A DNA stretch of 32,447 nt, from contig CAZWJH010000018.1 in assembly GCA_964634755.1 (NCBI GenBank), positions 1 through 32,447 of the forward strand, written 5' to 3'. Shown here piece after piece: positions 30,417 to 32,447 of the stretch. Each line of letters begins with the position of its first letter. The first letter of the stretch is position 1. Origin of the DNA: JALXDT01 sp964634755. GTDB lineage: Bacteria; Acidobacteriota; Aminicenantia; JAMOAD01. A program made the translations under genes and the position numbers. The notes under the pieces were generated by a model. That model made no database searches. It had not been told where the DNA came from and saw nothing but the letters and a program-made list of their open reading frames with translations.

Positions 30417-32327
30417 ATGGAGATGAGTAGTATATACAGTGGGATGTTTGCTGCCGGACCTCTTGATGTTAATGATATAGTTAATAAAATAATCTACGCA
30501 AAAAGTTATCCCATAAAAAATTATCAGAGTGAGATTCAGGAGTATGAGGCAGAAAAATCAGCTCTCCAAACATTAAACACAAAAGTTTCCTCCTTGCAAT
30601 CCCTCACGGAAAGTCTTGCTGATTTTGATTCTATTTCAACAGGAAGTGCCACTGTATCGGATGAAGATATTTTAACAGCGACAACACAAAGTGGTGCTCA
30701 AACAGGGGATTATTACATTATTGTAAGACAGCTTGCAACGGCTGAATCTGATCAATCAGATGGATTTTCTTCTGCTGATGATGAAGTTTTGAATGATGGG
30801 ACAACTTTTTCCATAACCCAAAACGGAGAAACTGTTGATATTGAGATAACAGGTGAAACGAGAAGTTTAACAGGTTTGAGGAATGCCATAAATAATTCCG
30901 GACTTGATGTAAGGGCTGCTGTTATATATGATGGTTCTGAGTATAAACTTCAAATAACATCTACTGAAACAGGAACTGAGTATGCTTTTACAATTGATGA
31001 CACTGGAGTAGGAACAAACATGGTGGAAAAAATCTCAGCTCAGGATGCTATAATCAATGTGAATACTACTGATGTTTCCGATGCCATAACAAGATCTTCC
31101 AATACTATTTCGGATGTAATAGAGGGGGTTACTTTGAATCTTAAAGAAGCGGATGCTACTAAAACTATTACTTTAACAATAGAAAGTGATTTCAGTAATT
31201 TGGAGTCAAGAATAAATGATTTTATCTCCAAATATAATGATGTAGTTTCCTATCTCAATAATCAGTTTACTTATAATGAAGAGACGAAAAGTGCCGGTCC
31301 TCTTTCCGGAAATTCTGCTGCAAGAAGTGTTCAATCTGCAATTTTAAGCATGGTAACTTCCCAAGCAGAGGGCCTTGATGATGATGCTACATACAATTCA
31401 CTTGTTGATATTGGAATAAGAATGAATAATGACGGAACAATTTATCTTGATACGGATGAATTTGAGGAGGCTATAGAAAATGATTTTGAAGGGGTAAAAA
31501 AAGTTTTCCAGGAAGTCGGAACAACGACAGATACTCATGTTTCTTACCTTACAAGAACATCTGATACTGAAGCAGGGACATATGCAGTGGAAATAACAAC
31601 AGTAGCGGAAAGAGCTGAAATTCAATCTTCTTATGAAGTACCCACAGGGGGAATTTCTCAAGATGAAACTCTTACAATAACTTACAATGGCACGGATTAT
31701 ACCGTTGATTTAACTCAAAATGATACATTAAATGATATTATTGATAAAATAAACACAGAGATGGATAATAATAATATTCCTATCATTGCTACAAGTAATG
31801 GAAATTATCTTGTTTTGCAAACTGATGATTATGGTTCGGATCAGAGCTTTTCAGTTATTTCTAATGTGGCTGCTGATGCGGGAGGTACTGGAATAGGGAC
31901 AACTCAATTAAGTGATACTGGGGTTGATATTGCGGGGACGATTGGTGGATACGCTGCTACAGGAGAAGGAAGGGCTCTAACGGGGTCCGAAGGACCTGTA
32001 AAAGGGCTTATGGTTTATGGAACAATGACAAGTACCGGCTCTTTTGGTAATGTTCAGTTAACATATGGGGTTGTTTCTAACTTTAATGAAAGGTTAGAAG
32101 AGCTTTTAAGCACCTCAACAGGCGAAGAGGGACCAATTGCTAAAGAGTTAAGTAACTTGGATACAAACATAAAAGCTCTAAATGATAAAATAGAAGAATT
32201 TCAAAAGGATCTTGAAGAAGAGAGAACAAGATTATTTCAGGAATTTGATGCTGCAAATAGGGCTATGGCACAGATGCAACAGCTTTTGATGAGTTTGCAA
32301 AATAATTTTACGGGGATAAGTAGATAA
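30417..32327 (+). CDS. fliD: Flagellar filament cap protein (hook-associated protein 2)
   Basis: A 636-residue FliD with AAGGAGGAG before the ATG. The FliD N-terminal part is GPLDVNDIVNKIIYAKSYPI, followed by a coiled stretch EIQEYEAEKSALQTLNTK. Middle regions have two flagellin-IN-like repeats (FSITQNGETVDIEITG and LTITYNGTDYTVDLTQ). The C-terminal FliD part ends in a long coiled coil (near 560-625). FliD caps the filament and promotes flagellin assembly. It lies between flaG and fliS, a standard flagellin-operon order. Confidence 0.95.
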   Translation: MEMSSIYSGMFAAGPLDVNDIVNKIIYAKSYPIKNYQSEIQEYEAEKSALQTLNTKVSSLQSLTESLADFDSISTGSATVSDEDILTATTQSGAQTGDYYIIVRQLATAESDQSDGFSSADDEVLNDGTTFSITQNGETVDIEITGETRSLTGLRNAINNSGLDVRAAVIYDGSEYKLQITSTETGTEYAFTIDDTGVGTNMVEKISAQDAIINVNTTDVSDAITRSSNTISDVIEGVTLNLKEADATKTITLTIESDFSNLESRINDFISKYNDVVSYLNNQFTYNEETKSAGPLSGNSAARSVQSAILSMVTSQAEGLDDDATYNSLVDIGIRMNNDGTIYLDTDEFEEAIENDFEGVKKVFQEVGTTTDTHVSYLTRTSDTEAGTYAVEITTVAERAEIQSSYEVPTGGISQDETLTITYNGTDYTVDLTQNDTLNDIIDKINTEMDNNNIPIIATSNGNYLVLQTDDYGSDQSFSVISNVAADAGGTGIGTTQLSDTGVDIAGTIGGYAATGEGRALTGSEGPVKGLMVYGTMTSTGSFGNVQLTYGVVSNFNERLEELLSTSTGEEGPIAKELSNLDTNIKALNDKIEEFQKDLEEERTRLFQEFDAANRAMAQMQQLLMSLQNNFTGISR

Positions 32328-32338
32328 GGAGGTTTAGT

Positions 32339-32447
32339 ATGAGTTTTGAATCAAAACATTATATTGAAAATGAAATAGCAAGTTTAAGTGGAGATGAGCT
32401 TATTGCCTTTATATACAGTGGCACTTTAAGATTTTTAAGCGAAATTA
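32339..32447 (+). CDS. fliS: Flagellar export chaperone FliS (3' end outside window)
   Basis: AAGGAGG precedes an ATG 11 bases after the fliD stop. The 36 visible residues (MSFESKHYIENEIASLSGDE, then a LIAFIYSGTLRFLSEI helix) match the FliS start, whose 'LI..LY.G...FL' helix is recognisable. FliS chaperones flagellin before export. The rest is beyond the window. Confidence 0.75.
   Translation, partial: MSFESKHYIENEIASLSGDELIAFIYSGTLRFLSEI

Overview
This 32.4 kb window comes from an AT-rich, protein-dense bacterial chromosome. Very few bases are non-coding, no intergenic gap exceeds about 190 bases, and I see no tRNA, rRNA, CRISPR array, transposase or prophage gene. Many ferredoxin-type cysteine motifs, a reductive-dehalogenase-like protein and an 'orange protein'-like cluster point to anaerobic metabolism. 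A flagellin operon shows motility. A lipoprotein, a periplasmic-type exported protein and PBP1A fit a cell with a murein wall, probably a diderm. I cannot name the phylum from sequence alone.

Layout: (1) 2-1521 (+), two exported proteins, DUF4412-like (cut by the window edge) and START-like. (2) 1581-4374 (+), an M24-fold peptidase homologue with altered active-site residues, then a signal-less fusion of DUF1858-like, two DUF2249-like and a substrate-binding-protein-like domain. (3) 14235-4993 (-), a tightly overlapping envelope and signalling operon: thpR, plsY, gpsA, an FHA-GAF-class III cyclase, a TPR lipoprotein, PBP1A, a GAF-HD-GYP protein and a membrane-anchored RdhA-like protein. A PerR-like Fur regulator follows under its own promoter. 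(4) 14422-17356 (+), DUF948, YtxH, enolase and an OppD/DppD-type ATPase that has no ATG, GTG or TTG start ahead of its Walker A. (5) 20978-17325 (-), NifX-like, two MinD-ferredoxin ATPases, MIP18/DUF59, NifX-like and a DUF89 protein. (6) 21131-24975 (+), ATP-grasp, SpsF-like cytidylyltransferase, purN, an unknown membrane-anchored protein and a CYTH protein. (7) 28806-24957 (-), gatB, transketolase N-half, ftsE and ftsX. (8) 28968 to the end (+), flagellin, flaG, fliD and fliS (cut by the window edge).

Regulation: several operon-head genes (fur, thpR, the DUF948 gene, the ATP-grasp gene, gatB) have a -10 element so close to the start codon that the mRNA should be leaderless, and none has a Shine-Dalgarno sequence. 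Most operon-internal genes have strong Shine-Dalgarno sequences. The flagellin gene instead has a sigma-28-type promoter and a structured leader carrying a textbook CsrA-type hairpin (AUGGA in a hexaloop). These two patterns, the atypical start of the ABC ATPase, the metallocluster operon, the fused RdhA-like protein and the DUF2249-SBP fusion are the most interesting things here.
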